A stretch of DNA of 24,289 nucleotides from Ruminococcaceae bacterium UBA7101 (GCA_002493325.1 DKYL01000087.1:1-24289), one strand, 5' to 3'. Positions 7,572 to 15,506 are shown, numbered from the stretch's first letter. Numbers and translations are program-made. Notes: generated by a model not told the origin, from the sequence alone.

Positions 7572-8843
7572 TCAATACTTCCAGCTTCCGTTTTCAAAAG
7601 CAATGGTATTATGATAAGATGCAGAGGTGTAAATACTGCTGCCTCTGTACTGAACAGCACTGTCAGATTTAGGTTTACCGAAAAGATACACATAATGATA
7701 ACCGAAGCCGACTCCTGCGGTAGTTGTTTTATCCGCACCGCCGAGCTTAACCATAACCTTTTTATCCATAGAGTTCATATTCAGCTCCATAGCCTGCAGT
7801 GTTGAGCCGTTAAGCTCAGTATAATAAAGTCTGTTGCCGTGAATTACAGGATAATCTGTAAGCGAGCATTTTTCCAGAAGTGTAACCGTTTTTTCAGAGC
7901 CGAATTTCTGCCTGATTAAATCAAAGCTGCCATCATCCTGCTTTTTATAATAATAGAAAAATCCGCTTTCAAGCTCCATATTCACAATGGAATCGCCTGT
8001 TGTATCATCCCTGAAATAACGTCTGTCATTCTTATCACTCAGACTTACAGTGATATACTGATATTTTTTTGTGACATCGTCATACTGGGTAAAGAAAATT
8101 CTTGAAAGTGAAATACCGACAAATTTCAGCTTTTTATCAGCACCTGCTGTATAAAGAACCGTTTTGCTGTAATCCTCGGTTTCTATAAATCCAACAGAAT
8201 TATCACTGCCTATAAAGTATATTTTATCATTATACAAATATGCAAATGCGATATCGTCTGCAAGCTTTTTTTCTTCTTTTCCTGTTATTCTGGCTCTTTT
8301 GAGCTGATTTGCCTTTGTGTCAACAAAATAAACATAATCCCCTAAAACATTCAGATATTTATAATTATTTTTATTTGCAGTAATCTTTTCAGTTGTTTCC
8401 TCAGAGGAATCAAAGCGGTAAACACCGTCATTTTCAATACTGAAATAATTATATGCCGCACTGAAGGTAACTGCACCGGCAGTTTTATTCAGCAGGTTGC
8501 CAACCTGATTACCCTCAAGCGAGGTGTCAAACGCAAACTCACTGATTGGCTCATAATCATAGTTTTCAGGTCTTGTAGTTGTCGGCTTGGTTGTGGGTGC
8601 AGTTGTAGTTGTTGTCTGGCTTAAAATATCCTCCTTAACAAAGGCAACAACCTGCTCAACCTTATCCTCAGGAACCAATGATTTAATTTCAAAATTCGGG
8701 TCACAAATTTTCATTGTGATTAAAAATGCAGCCAATGCCAAAACGATTATGGAAATAATAATCAAAAATGTTTTGCCTGCTTTTTTTCTTCTCCTAGCTC
8801 TCTGACGCTTTTTCCTTTGCTTTACTCGCTCTTTTTCATCCAT
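7572..8843 (-). CDS. Membrane-anchored DUF5050-type beta-propeller-like protein
   Basis: 423 residues. The first ~25 residues are strongly basic (VKQRKKRQRARRRKKAGK), followed by a membrane segment at about 26-46 (TFLIIISIIVLALAAFLITM): an N-in, C-out signal anchor. A short linker containing TTTTTAPTTKPTTTRPE joins it to an outer domain of recurrent short blades (YKYLNVLGDYVYFVDT, FAYLYNDKIYFIGSD, YPVIHGNRLYYTELN) matching the DUF5050 pattern of repeated 'YxNxIYF' strands. This family is extracellular and of unknown function; a binding or sensing role is inference. The gene starts four bases after the proA stop, has only a weak ribosome binding site (GGTTAG), and is probably translationally coupled. 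Confidence 0.8.
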   Translation of the reverse strand: MDEKERVKQRKKRQRARRRKKAGKTFLIIISIIVLALAAFLITMKICDPNFEIKSLVPEDKVEQVVAFVKEDILSQTTTTTAPTTKPTTTRPENYDYEPISEFAFDTSLEGNQVGNLLNKTAGAVTFSAAYNYFSIENDGVYRFDSSEETTEKITANKNNYKYLNVLGDYVYFVDTKANQLKRARITGKEEKKLADDIAFAYLYNDKIYFIGSDNSVGFIETEDYSKTVLYTAGADKKLKFVGISLSRIFFTQYDDVTKKYQYITVSLSDKNDRRYFRDDTTGDSIVNMELESGFFYYYKKQDDGSFDLIRQKFGSEKTVTLLEKCSLTDYPVIHGNRLYYTELNGSTLQAMELNMNSMDKKVMVKLGGADKTTTAGVGFGYHYVYLFGKPKSDSAVQYRGSSIYTSASYHNTIAFENGSWKY

Positions 8844-8847
8844 TATT

Positions 8848-10086
8848 TTATCTAACCTGTCCGTTTCCGAAAATCAAATACTTTGTTGTGGTAAGCTCAC
8901 GAAGTCCCATAGGTCCTCTTGCGTGAAGTTTCTGTGTTGAAATACCGATTTCTGCGCCAAGTCCGAACTCACCGCCGTCGGTAAATCTTGTTGAAGCATT
9001 ATGATAAACAGAAGAGGAATCCACTCTGTTCATAAATGCCATTGCTCTGTCATTATCCTCTGTAATAATTGACTCGCTGTGACCTGTTGAATTTTTATTG
9101 ATATGCTCAATTGCCTCATCAAGACTGTCCACAGTTTTAACACTGATTATGTAATCAAGATATTCAGTGGCAAAATCAGCTTCGTCTGCCGCTTCAATAT
9201 CAGGGCATACTGCTCTTGCTCTTTCATCACCTTTGATTACTACCTGCTTTTCATCAAGCTTCTCCTTTATTGCAGGCAAAGCCTTTTCAAGAATATCACT
9301 GTGAATAACAAGGCTTTCACAGGCATTGCAGACACTGATGCGCTGTGTTTTTGCATTAAATATAATTTCTGCTGCCATTTTTATATCAGCATATTTATCA
9401 ACATAAACGTGGCAGTTGCCTGAGCCTGTTTCAATCACAGGCACTGTTGAATTTTCAACAACAGCCTTGATTAAGTTTTTACTGCCCCTGGGAATAAGAC
9501 AGTCAAGATAGTCTTTCATTCTCATAAGCTCGGTTGATGACTCTCTTGAGGTATCCGAAACAAGCTGAATTGCATCAGCAGGCAAACCCACGCTTTCAAT
9601 CGCATTTCTCATAATATCGGCAATTGCCTTGTTTGATTCAATTGCTTCCTTGCCGCCGCGAAGAATAACTGCATTACCGCTTTTAAGGCAAAGTGCTGCC
9701 GCGTCTGCTGTAACATTCGGTCTTGCCTCATAGATAATGCCGATAACACCCATAGGGCAGGAAACTTTTTTTATAACCAGACCGTTCGGTCTTTCAACCG
9801 TTTCAAGCACTCTTCCGCAAGGGTCTTCCAGTGCTGCAACCTGAGCACAGCCGTCTGCAATGCCTTTTATTCTTTCCTCATCAAGCATAAGCCTGTCAAT
9901 AAGACCTGCATTCAGACCATTCTTTTTTCCGTTTTCAATATCAATATGATTTGCATTTATGATAACATCTGCACAATCAACAAGTGCCTTGCCGATTGCA
10001 AGCAGTGCTTTATTTTTAATTTCTGTATCGGCAGTTGTTAAAATCCCTGCTGCCTTTTTTGCTTTAATTCCTAAACTATCTAACAT
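8848..10086 (-). CDS. proA: Glutamate-5-semialdehyde dehydrogenase (gamma-glutamyl phosphate reductase)
   Basis: Second step of proline synthesis: NADPH-dependent reduction of gamma-glutamyl phosphate to glutamate-5-semialdehyde. Family signatures include PMGVIGIIYEARPNVTADAA, LKSGNAVILRGGKEA, IPRGSKNLI and KTQRISVCNACESLVIH with the catalytic Cys, and the C-terminal GLGAEIGISTQKLHARGPMG. The best start is ATG 10086, preceded by AAAGGGTG at 7 bases and one base after the proB stop. A GTG three codons earlier (10095) would overlap proB and lies on the ribosome binding site. About 412 residues, normal length. It follows proB directly. Confidence 0.97.
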   Translation of the reverse strand: MLDSLGIKAKKAAGILTTADTEIKNKALLAIGKALVDCADVIINANHIDIENGKKNGLNAGLIDRLMLDEERIKGIADGCAQVAALEDPCGRVLETVERPNGLVIKKVSCPMGVIGIIYEARPNVTADAAALCLKSGNAVILRGGKEAIESNKAIADIMRNAIESVGLPADAIQLVSDTSRESSTELMRMKDYLDCLIPRGSKNLIKAVVENSTVPVIETGSGNCHVYVDKYADIKMAAEIIFNAKTQRISVCNACESLVIHSDILEKALPAIKEKLDEKQVVIKGDERARAVCPDIEAADEADFATEYLDYIISVKTVDSLDEAIEHINKNSTGHSESIITEDNDRAMAFMNRVDSSSVYHNASTRFTDGGEFGLGAEIGISTQKLHARGPMGLRELTTTKYLIFGNGQVR

Positions 10087-10087
10087 C

Positions 10088-10876
10088 TTATTCACCCTTT
10101 ACTGAAAAATATGTACCGATGCTTTTTCCGTCAAGCACCTTATAAATATCTGTTGGCTTAGCACCATTCATAATGACAACAGGTATGCCTTTGGCTGTGG
10201 CAATTTCTGCCGCCTTAAGCTTTGTTGCAAAGCCGCCTGTACCCTTTTCACCTGCACCGCCTGCCACTGCTTTCAGCTCATCTGTTATTTCATCAACCCT
10301 TGATATTAATTTTGCAGCACTGTTGACATTCGGATTATCGTCATACAGTCCGTCAATATCTGTTAAAAGAATAAGCAGGTCTGCATCGATAAGAGTCGCA
10401 ACCTTTGCACTGAGGCAATCGTTATCACCATTAAGAAGCTCCTCAACATAAACAGAGTCATTTTCATTAATAATCGGCAGAGAATCATATTCCAGAAGCT
10501 GATTAAAGGTATCAATCAGGTGTGCCGTTTCCTGCGGATTTTCAAGTGTATCTGCCGAAAACAAAAGCTGACTTACAACGACACTGTATTCACTGAACAG
10601 CTTGTCATACAAAAACATAAGCTCACACTGACCGACTGCCGCAGATGCCTGCAAGCCTTTAGTGGTATCGGGCTTTGCTTTAAAGCCCAGCTTAACCGCA
10701 CCGACAGCAATTGCACCGCTTGACACAAGAACAATCTCGTGCCCTGCATTTTTCAAATCAGACAGCACCGAAACAAGCTTTGCCATACGTGCAATATTCG
10801 TTTTACCTGTATTATGAGTTAAGGTAGATGTGCCAACCTTAACGACAATTCTTCTCTTTCCCTCGACCTTTGCCAT
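10088..10876 (-). CDS. proB: Glutamate 5-kinase, short form without PUA domain
   Basis: First and committed step of proline synthesis: ATP-dependent phosphorylation of glutamate. The amino-acid-kinase fold is complete: RIVVKVGTSTLTHNTGK at the N-terminus, EIVLVSSGAIAVGA, LPIINENDSVYVEEL, LILLTDIDGLYDDNP and GTGGFATKLKAAEIATAKGI. It stops at 262 residues, whereas E. coli ProB has about 367 with a C-terminal PUA domain; short ProB proteins of this size occur in several Firmicutes. Feedback control by proline is probably retained because it acts on the kinase domain. The start ATG has ATGGAGTAGT upstream. First gene of the proBA-DUF5050-flippase operon; its promoter region carries a palindrome (10897-10917). 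Confidence 0.96.
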   Translation of the reverse strand: MAKVEGKRRIVVKVGTSTLTHNTGKTNIARMAKLVSVLSDLKNAGHEIVLVSSGAIAVGAVKLGFKAKPDTTKGLQASAAVGQCELMFLYDKLFSEYSVVVSQLLFSADTLENPQETAHLIDTFNQLLEYDSLPIINENDSVYVEELLNGDNDCLSAKVATLIDADLLILLTDIDGLYDDNPNVNSAAKLISRVDEITDELKAVAGGAGEKGTGGFATKLKAAEIATAKGIPVVIMNGAKPTDIYKVLDGKSIGTYFSVKGE

Positions 10877-10896
10877 AACATACTACTCCATTTTAA

Positions 10897-10920
10897 TTAC
10901 AATTATTTGTATTGTAACAT
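10897..10920 (-). promoter_or_regulatory. Extended -10 promoter of proB overlapped by an inverted repeat
   Basis: On the minus strand TGTTACAAT gives an extended -10 (TG, one base, TACAAT) about 30-35 bases before the proB start; no good -35 hexamer was found. The hexamer is part of a perfect 7-base inverted repeat, TTACAAT-N7-ATTGTAA (10897-10917). The position would let a dimeric repressor block polymerase. Operator function is inferred; AT-rich palindromes can arise by chance. Confidence 0.45.
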
Positions 10921-11007
10921 ATAAAACGCAACAATAAAACATTTTTTATTGATTTTTTGTATGTTTTTTTAATTTTCGGTAAAAAATAGTGTACGGAGGT
11001 TTTATTT

Positions 11008-12336
11008 ATGACAACAAGAAGCTATGTAAGGATTTTTTCCTTTGTATTGGCTGCCGTTTCTGTTCTGGCAGGATATGCAATCATTAATATGAATCATGCC
11101 AACAGCTACAAAATGCAGCTTGAAAACAGCTACCAGCAAAGCCTTAATGAGCTGTCGGAAAATCTGGATGCCATTGAAACAAATTTAACCAAAAGCATCT
11201 ATTCCAATTCCGACAAAATGCTGCTTGAAATAAGCTCTGATCTTTACGCTGAGTGCGGAGAGGCAAAAGATGCCCTTTCACGCCTTCCTGTAAGTCAGAT
11301 GAACTTAGGCAGCACATACAAGTTCATAAGTCAGGCAAGTGACTATTCCACTTATATTGCAAAAAAAATTGCCTCAGGTGAAAAAATAACCGACGAGGAA
11401 CACAAAAATCTTTCAACCCTTTTGAACTATTCAAGAAAGCTTAATGATTCGGTTGAGGGTATGGTATCCATCTGCAACAGCGGCGGAAGAATAACTGCAA
11501 GCAATGTAAAAAACAAAGCTAACATCAATGTAAATGCAATTTCAGCAGATATGACCGCGGCAGAGGAAGCGTTCAATAACTACCCTACGCTTTTATATGA
11601 CGGTCCGTTTGCAGATGCAGTGCTTAACCGTGAGCCGCAAATGATAAAGAAAAAGGACTATATCTCCAAAGAGCAGGCACGTGAAATCGCCGCAACTGCA
11701 CTGAACTGCAACATTAATCAGGTAGGAAACGCAAATGACGAAGAGGGAAAAATCCCCTGCTACACCTTCACCTGCGGTCAGAAAAACATCGGTATTTCCA
11801 AGCAGGGCGGCTATGTTGCGTATATCCTTTACGGCGGCAAAATCACACAAGCCTCAATCACAGAGGATAATGCAAGAAATATTGCCAAATCATATCTTAA
11901 AAGCATAGGATATGAAAATATGGCAGAAACCTATTATATGACAAACGATAATATCTGTGTTATCAACTATGCTTACAGCCAAAACGGTATAACTTATTAC
12001 AGTGATTTAATCAAGGTAGGCATTTCAATGGCTGACGGCAAGGTGCTTTCTCTTGAGGCTGAAGGATTTTTAACTAACCACATTGAAAGAAAAGCCTTCA
12101 CTGAAAAAATAAAGCTTGATGACATTAAGAAAAATGCAAGCCCTTATCTGAAAGTATTAGACACAAAAAAGTGTGTAATACCAAAGGAAAACGGTCTTGA
12201 AATTGAATGCTTTGAGCTGCACTGCGAAAGCAGCGAAACAGGCGAGGAAGTTTTAATCTATGTCAATGCACAGACAGGTGCTGAGGAAAACATTCTTCTG
12301 CTTCTTTACAGTGACGGCGGAACTCTGACAAAATAA
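11008..12336 (+). CDS. ypeB: Germination protein YpeB
   Basis: 442 residues, the usual YpeB length. An N-terminal membrane segment (about 8-27, FSFVLAAVSVLAGYAIINMN) is followed by a long helical region (LENSYQQSLNELSENLDAIE onward) and two PepSY-type modules, about residues 218-275 (SKEQAREIAATAL to GGYVAYILYGG) and 282-350 (TEDNARNIAKSYLKSIGY to DGKVLSLEAEG), plus a third related stretch at the C-terminus. In Bacillus YpeB sits at the spore inner membrane and is needed to install and stabilise the cortex-lytic enzyme SleB. GGAGG lies 8 bases before the ATG. sleB is not adjacent here: upstream is divergent proB and downstream a small lipoprotein. No clear forespore promoter was found. Confidence 0.9.
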   Translation: MTTRSYVRIFSFVLAAVSVLAGYAIINMNHANSYKMQLENSYQQSLNELSENLDAIETNLTKSIYSNSDKMLLEISSDLYAECGEAKDALSRLPVSQMNLGSTYKFISQASDYSTYIAKKIASGEKITDEEHKNLSTLLNYSRKLNDSVEGMVSICNSGGRITASNVKNKANINVNAISADMTAAEEAFNNYPTLLYDGPFADAVLNREPQMIKKKDYISKEQAREIAATALNCNINQVGNANDEEGKIPCYTFTCGQKNIGISKQGGYVAYILYGGKITQASITEDNARNIAKSYLKSIGYENMAETYYMTNDNICVINYAYSQNGITYYSDLIKVGISMADGKVLSLEAEGFLTNHIERKAFTEKIKLDDIKKNASPYLKVLDTKKCVIPKENGLEIECFELHCESSETGEEVLIYVNAQTGAEENILLLLYSDGGTLTK

Positions 12337-12389
12337 TTTGAATAAAACAAAATTTATCGGTTAACCTATTCTTGAAAGGAAGTTATATT

Positions 12390-12722
12390 ATGAAAAGCAA
12401 AATTTTAATGATAGCCTTAGCAATTGCTGTTATTGCAACTGTGTTTATGGGTTGCTCTAAAAACAATGATAATAACAATACTACAACCACAAACACAACC
12501 GTAACCACCACAACTGCAGCAACAACAAATAATAACACCACAACTACAAACGGCACTACCGACAAAAACAATACCACTGACAAGAACGGCACAACAAATA
12601 TGGTTGAGTCAAAAGCTGACCAGGTTGGCGATGATATCGGTCAGGGTGCAGACGATGTAGCAAACGGTGTCGGCGGAGCAGTTGACAAAGCAGGCGACGC
12701 AGTAAGAGATGCTTTGGAATAA
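12390..12722 (+). CDS. Small Thr/Asn-rich lipoprotein
   Basis: 110 residues from ATG 12390, chosen because AAAGGAAG lies 8 bases upstream; the frame also opens at TTG 12372, on the ribosome binding site. A lipoprotein signal (KILMIALAIAVIATVFMGC) puts the acylated Cys at residue 22. A low-complexity run of Thr and Asn (about 24-68) with the repeated unit TDKNxTT follows. The C-terminus (QVGDDIGQGADDVANGVGGA, then VDKAGDAVRDALE) is an acidic amphipathic helix-like segment. It follows ypeB by 53 bases and ends before a strong terminator, so it is probably co-transcribed with it and could be a spore-envelope lipoprotein; that is inference. The family is not recognised. Confidence 0.75.
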   Translation: MKSKILMIALAIAVIATVFMGCSKNNDNNNTTTTNTTVTTTTAATTNNNTTTTNGTTDKNNTTDKNGTTNMVESKADQVGDDIGQGADDVANGVGGAVDKAGDAVRDALE

Positions 12723-12747
12723 AACACATTTATCTGCTTAAAAATTA

Positions 12748-12790
12748 AGAGGCTGTCTCACGTAATGGATTCGTGAGGCAGCCTCTTTTC
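12748..12790 (+). terminator. Strong intrinsic terminator after the lipoprotein gene
   Basis: AGAGGCTGTCTCACG pairs with CGTGAGGCAGCCTCT over a 9-base loop: 15 pairs in plus-strand RNA with one U-G wobble, followed by TTTTCGTTAT. The wobble would be a mismatch in minus RNA, which fits use by the ypeB-lipoprotein transcript. It also separates these genes from the converging M28 peptidase gene. Confidence 0.85.
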
Positions 12791-12805
12791 GTTATAAGAA
12801 TATAA

Positions 12806-14086
12806 TTATTTACTTAAGCCTTTTTCATCAAAATTAAGGATTGTTGAAATAACAACCTCATAGCCTGTTTTGATTGCTTCGGGAACCAATCTGTCATAGC
12901 TGTCACGTCTGTTATGGTAATAATCTGCAGGAGCAGGATCCATAGCAGCAAGACAGGTTGCGGTAATGCCAGCCTGTGTGAAAGCAGCAGCATCAGAAGA
13001 ACCGAAAAATACATTGGCAAATTTCAAATCATTATGGTTTGCTTCAATTGCAGAATCCATAACAAGCTGACTGAATTCAGGGCTGTGCTTAACTGTACCT
13101 GTCATATCACGACTGTACACATTAAGATACTCAAGGTCAGTTAAGGTATCCACACAAAGAACTGCAGTTTCAACACCGCTGTTGACATATTCATCATAGT
13201 GATCCTTTGCCCACTGCTTACAGCCGCGAAGACCTGCTTCCTCGCCGTCTGTAATCATAGCACAAACCTCAGTATTTTCAAAATCAACGCCAGCCATATC
13301 AAGCATACGCAGTGCTGTAACAGCAGCATAAGTACCTGTTAAGTTATCATTCGCACCGGGTGAAATGGTTTTGAAGTCAATGAAAAGGAAAAGCGTTACC
13401 ATTGCAAGCGCAGTAACAAAATGGAAATAATAGCTGTAATCGGTAATAAATGCACCGAAGCTGCCCATATCAACAAAGTTGGCAATGATTGCAAGGATGG
13501 ATAAAACAAAGGAAATCACTGCACCGCCGATTGTAAGAGCCATACAAGGCAGCATCAGCTTAATTTTTTTTGTACTGTAATAAAGGTGACGCCACTCATA
13601 AGCTGAGTCAATGTGACCGCTGATGATAATTCTTCTTTTTACCTCTCCTCTGGGCTTTCTTACGCCGTAAAGGTTATGACCCTCAACCTTTTTATAAAGA
13701 GGGTCCATAAATCTCTTATAGAGCAGAAACTCCATAACAGTAATAAACAAGCCAACACCTACAAAGCCGCAGACAATGCACTGTGCCACAAAGAATGAAA
13801 TAACACTTGTGAAAACAAGCACTGCACAAACAACTACTGCAAGAATAATGGCAGCACTTACAAGCTTGGTAAAGTGAAGAAATGCTTTAGGTGCCATTTT
13901 ATATGACTCAAAGCCTGTTTCATCACAGAAGGTATCCATCTCCTTCTTAATATGCTTCTGTGCTGCAAAGCAGTTTTCATTACCGGACTCACGCGGTCCG
14001 TACTTTTTGATTACATTGGTTATTTCATGAACGGTATAGTCAACGTTTTCATCAATAACCGACTGTGGAAATTCAGAAAATCTCAT
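12806..14086 (-). CDS. Membrane-embedded M28 family zinc metallopeptidase
   Basis: 426 residues. The zinc ligands and catalytic residues of M28 aminopeptidases are all visible: GHIDSAYE (His158, Asp160), SPGANDNLTG (Asp247), TDGEEAGLRG (Glu282-Glu283), CVDTL (Asp313) and YYHNRRDSYD (His391). Hydrophobic segments lie at about 74-96 and 98-120, before the catalytic domain, and at about 177-203 and 218-237, between His158 and Asp247. The second pair is thus inserted into the peptidase domain. Each pair can form a hairpin that leaves both halves of the active site on one side, probably the cytoplasm as there is no signal peptide. AAAGGAG precedes the ATG. It has its own promoter (14117-14145) downstream of the HAD gene. 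Substrate unknown; aminopeptidase activity is inferred. Confidence 0.9.
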   Translation of the reverse strand: MRFSEFPQSVIDENVDYTVHEITNVIKKYGPRESGNENCFAAQKHIKKEMDTFCDETGFESYKMAPKAFLHFTKLVSAAIILAVVVCAVLVFTSVISFFVAQCIVCGFVGVGLFITVMEFLLYKRFMDPLYKKVEGHNLYGVRKPRGEVKRRIIISGHIDSAYEWRHLYYSTKKIKLMLPCMALTIGGAVISFVLSILAIIANFVDMGSFGAFITDYSYYFHFVTALAMVTLFLFIDFKTISPGANDNLTGTYAAVTALRMLDMAGVDFENTEVCAMITDGEEAGLRGCKQWAKDHYDEYVNSGVETAVLCVDTLTDLEYLNVYSRDMTGTVKHSPEFSQLVMDSAIEANHNDLKFANVFFGSSDAAAFTQAGITATCLAAMDPAPADYYHNRRDSYDRLVPEAIKTGYEVVISTILNFDEKGLSK

Positions 14087-14116
14087 TTATATTTCTCCTT
14101 TAGCAATATATTTGAC

Positions 14117-14145
14117 ATTGTAACATATGAAAATAAAAAACTCAA
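14117..14145 (-). promoter_or_regulatory. Promoter of the M28 peptidase gene
   Basis: On the minus strand TTGAGT and TACAAT are 17 bases apart, and the -10 is extended by TGT (TGTTACAAT), the same extended -10 as in front of proB. It lies about 30 bases before the peptidase start codon. Confidence 0.7.
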
Positions 14146-14151
14146 CAGTTA

Positions 14152-14174
14152 TAACTAATTTTAAAAATTAGTTA
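14152..14174 (-). repeat. AT-rich perfect palindrome at the HAD gene stop
   Basis: TAACTAATTTT is followed by one A and its exact reverse complement AAAATTAGTTA, so 11 pairs in 23 bases. It covers the end of the HAD gene and lies just upstream of the peptidase promoter. As RNA the one-base loop would open to a smaller stem. It may be a weak terminator for the HAD transcript; no T-tract follows immediately. Confidence 0.4.
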
Positions 14175-14799
14175 AAATTTCGGAAAGACTATTGATTATC
14201 ACCGCATCGGTTTTACTCAGCACTTCCCTGCTCTGATGACCGTCAGCAATCAGAATACAGTCGCATCCGACTGCCCTTGCCACCTCATAATCGTGGACAG
14301 TATCGCCGATAAAAACGGCTTTGTCAGGTTTAATGCTCCTATCAGCAAACCATTTTTTTGCAATATCAGCCTTAGACACAGCATAATTGTCATCCGTACC
14401 GATAACATCGTCAAAATAATGATTAATATCAAAAAGGCTTATCTGGTGATAAAGCCGTTCTTTCTCGCAAACAGAAATTACGTTTTGCTTCATTCCGAGA
14501 TTACTAAAGCATTTCAAAGCGTCACGTGCACCGTCAAAAAGTCCTGCACTGTCCTGAAGCTCTGAATACAAATCAATGAAAAGCTGTGCCAGCTCATCAA
14601 AGGGATGCCTGTCAAAATCAAGACCCACCTTTTTGTAATAATCAATAACAGGAAATGAAAAAATACTTTTATATAAATCAAAATCAAGCCTTTGGGAGTA
14701 TTCCTTCGCTTCAAGCATATGATTCATAGCATCAATACTTATCTGAACATCGTTGAATAAAGTACCGTTCCAGTCCCATATCACATATTCACATTTCAT
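14161..14799 (-). CDS. HAD-superfamily hydrolase, phosphoglycolate-phosphatase-like
   Basis: 212 residues. The N-terminal motif IWDWNGTLFNDV gives nucleophile Asp9, but the second motif position is Asn11 where classical HAD phosphatases have Asp. Later motifs are present: NVISVCEKE (motif II Ser), the Lys of SKADIAKKWF, and VFIGDTVHDYEVA (motif IV acidic pair). The helical cap between motifs I and II (about 16-90) is the C1 type of PGP-like enzymes. Such enzymes dephosphorylate small metabolites; the substrate cannot be named. AGGTGAC precedes the ATG. It lies 40 bases after the zinc-ribbon gene and is probably the last gene of that operon. Confidence 0.88.
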   Translation of the reverse strand: MKCEYVIWDWNGTLFNDVQISIDAMNHMLEAKEYSQRLDFDLYKSIFSFPVIDYYKKVGLDFDRHPFDELAQLFIDLYSELQDSAGLFDGARDALKCFSNLGMKQNVISVCEKERLYHQISLFDINHYFDDVIGTDDNYAVSKADIAKKWFADRSIKPDKAVFIGDTVHDYEVARAVGCDCILIADGHQSREVLSKTDAVIINSLSEILTNF

Positions 14800-14839
14800 A
14801 AAGTCACCTATTTTAGTTATGTAGTCCCTGAACAGCAGT

Positions 14840-15196
14840 TTATTTTATTTTTCTGTAAATATTACCGCAGGCTTTGCAGGTTATCCTCATATCATAGCCT
14901 GCTAACTTTTTATCAAGCAAAGTAATCAGCGGTTCACGATCATCCGGACAGCAAAGCCTGTTTTTAACAACAATCAATTCATCACTGCAGGCTGTTCCTT
15001 TTTTACTGTCATCAAAATCAATAACTGCACTGCCCTCACTGCCGCAATTGCACTTATATTTTAACTCCAGGCTGTCATATGTCTGATAGCATAAATATCC
15101 GATATTCTCACCACATTCGGTACAATACATCCAACCGCCGTAATTTGCCGCCAGTCTTGTATGAATTAACTCTTTATTTTTAACTGCTCTTGCCAT
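14840..15196 (-). CDS. Cys-rich zinc-ribbon-like protein, unknown function
   Basis: 118 residues starting at MARAVKNKEL; ATG 15196 has GGAG 8 bases upstream, whereas the longer frame to 15214 starts on the previous gene's stop region. It has paired cysteines spaced as metal ligands: MYCTECGENIGYLC, YKCNCGSEG, NRLCCPDDREP and ITCKACGNIY. The first and last CxxC pairs could form zinc ribbons; the middle pairs may form another. No catalytic motif is seen. It is 19 bases downstream of the helix-hairpin-helix gene and shares its promoter. It could be a nucleic-acid-binding or redox protein, but nothing in the sequence decides this. Confidence 0.75.
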   Translation of the reverse strand: MARAVKNKELIHTRLAANYGGWMYCTECGENIGYLCYQTYDSLELKYKCNCGSEGSAVIDFDDSKKGTACSDELIVVKNRLCCPDDREPLITLLDKKLAGYDMRITCKACGNIYRKIK

Positions 15197-15215
15197 AATA
15201 AATCTCCATAACACT

Positions 15216-15482
15216 TTATTTTTCAGGGTATTCCTTATTTTTCCAGTACCACCATTTCAGCTTATCCTCTTCCCGTTCAGCATTTTCTGCATAATAAACC
15301 GCCATTCTGAAAAGATAAAGCTGACATCTGTCCACCTGAAAGCCTTTAACAAGGCAATCCTTAACATACAGATCTTCAGGGTTCTTTCCTATTAAATCCT
15401 CAACACAGGTTATACCTATATTCATCAGGGATTGCTTTGTTCTTTTGCCGACATTCGGTATAGCTGTTAAATCTGTTTTCAT
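15216..15482 (-). CDS. Helix-hairpin-helix protein of the Cdd1 ('pathogenicity locus') family
   Basis: 88 residues from ATG 15482, chosen because AAGGGG lies just upstream; the frame extends 16 codons further over the promoter and is not believable there. LTAIPNVGKRTKQSLMNIGI is a helix-hairpin-helix of the DNA-binding type, followed by VEDLIGKNPEDLYVKDC, VDRCQLYLFRMAVYYAEN and LKWWYWKN, the conserved tail of the Cdd1 family (PF11731). The family name comes from its discovery next to the C. difficile toxin locus; its members are small, widespread and of unknown function. It heads a three-gene operon (Cdd1, zinc ribbon, HAD) with a near-consensus promoter. Confidence 0.88.
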   Translation of the reverse strand: MKTDLTAIPNVGKRTKQSLMNIGITCVEDLIGKNPEDLYVKDCLVKGFQVDRCQLYLFRMAVYYAENAEREEDKLKWWYWKNKEYPEK

Positions 15483-15506
15483 AATTGACCCCTTAATATT
15501 TTTTAT

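Noticed and set aside
10949..10994. Forespore (sigma-F or sigma-G) promoter for ypeB: GTATG at 10959 followed by GGTAAAAAATA
   Set aside because: The spacing is 14 bases and the GG-type -10 is off by one position; reading it as sigma-G would put the start point inside the ribosome binding site.
12466..12598. The Thr/Asn codon run in the lipoprotein gene as a tandem DNA repeat or CRISPR-like array
   Set aside because: It is an imperfect ACA/AAC codon run inside one open frame with a proper lipoprotein signal; there are no regular repeat-spacer units.
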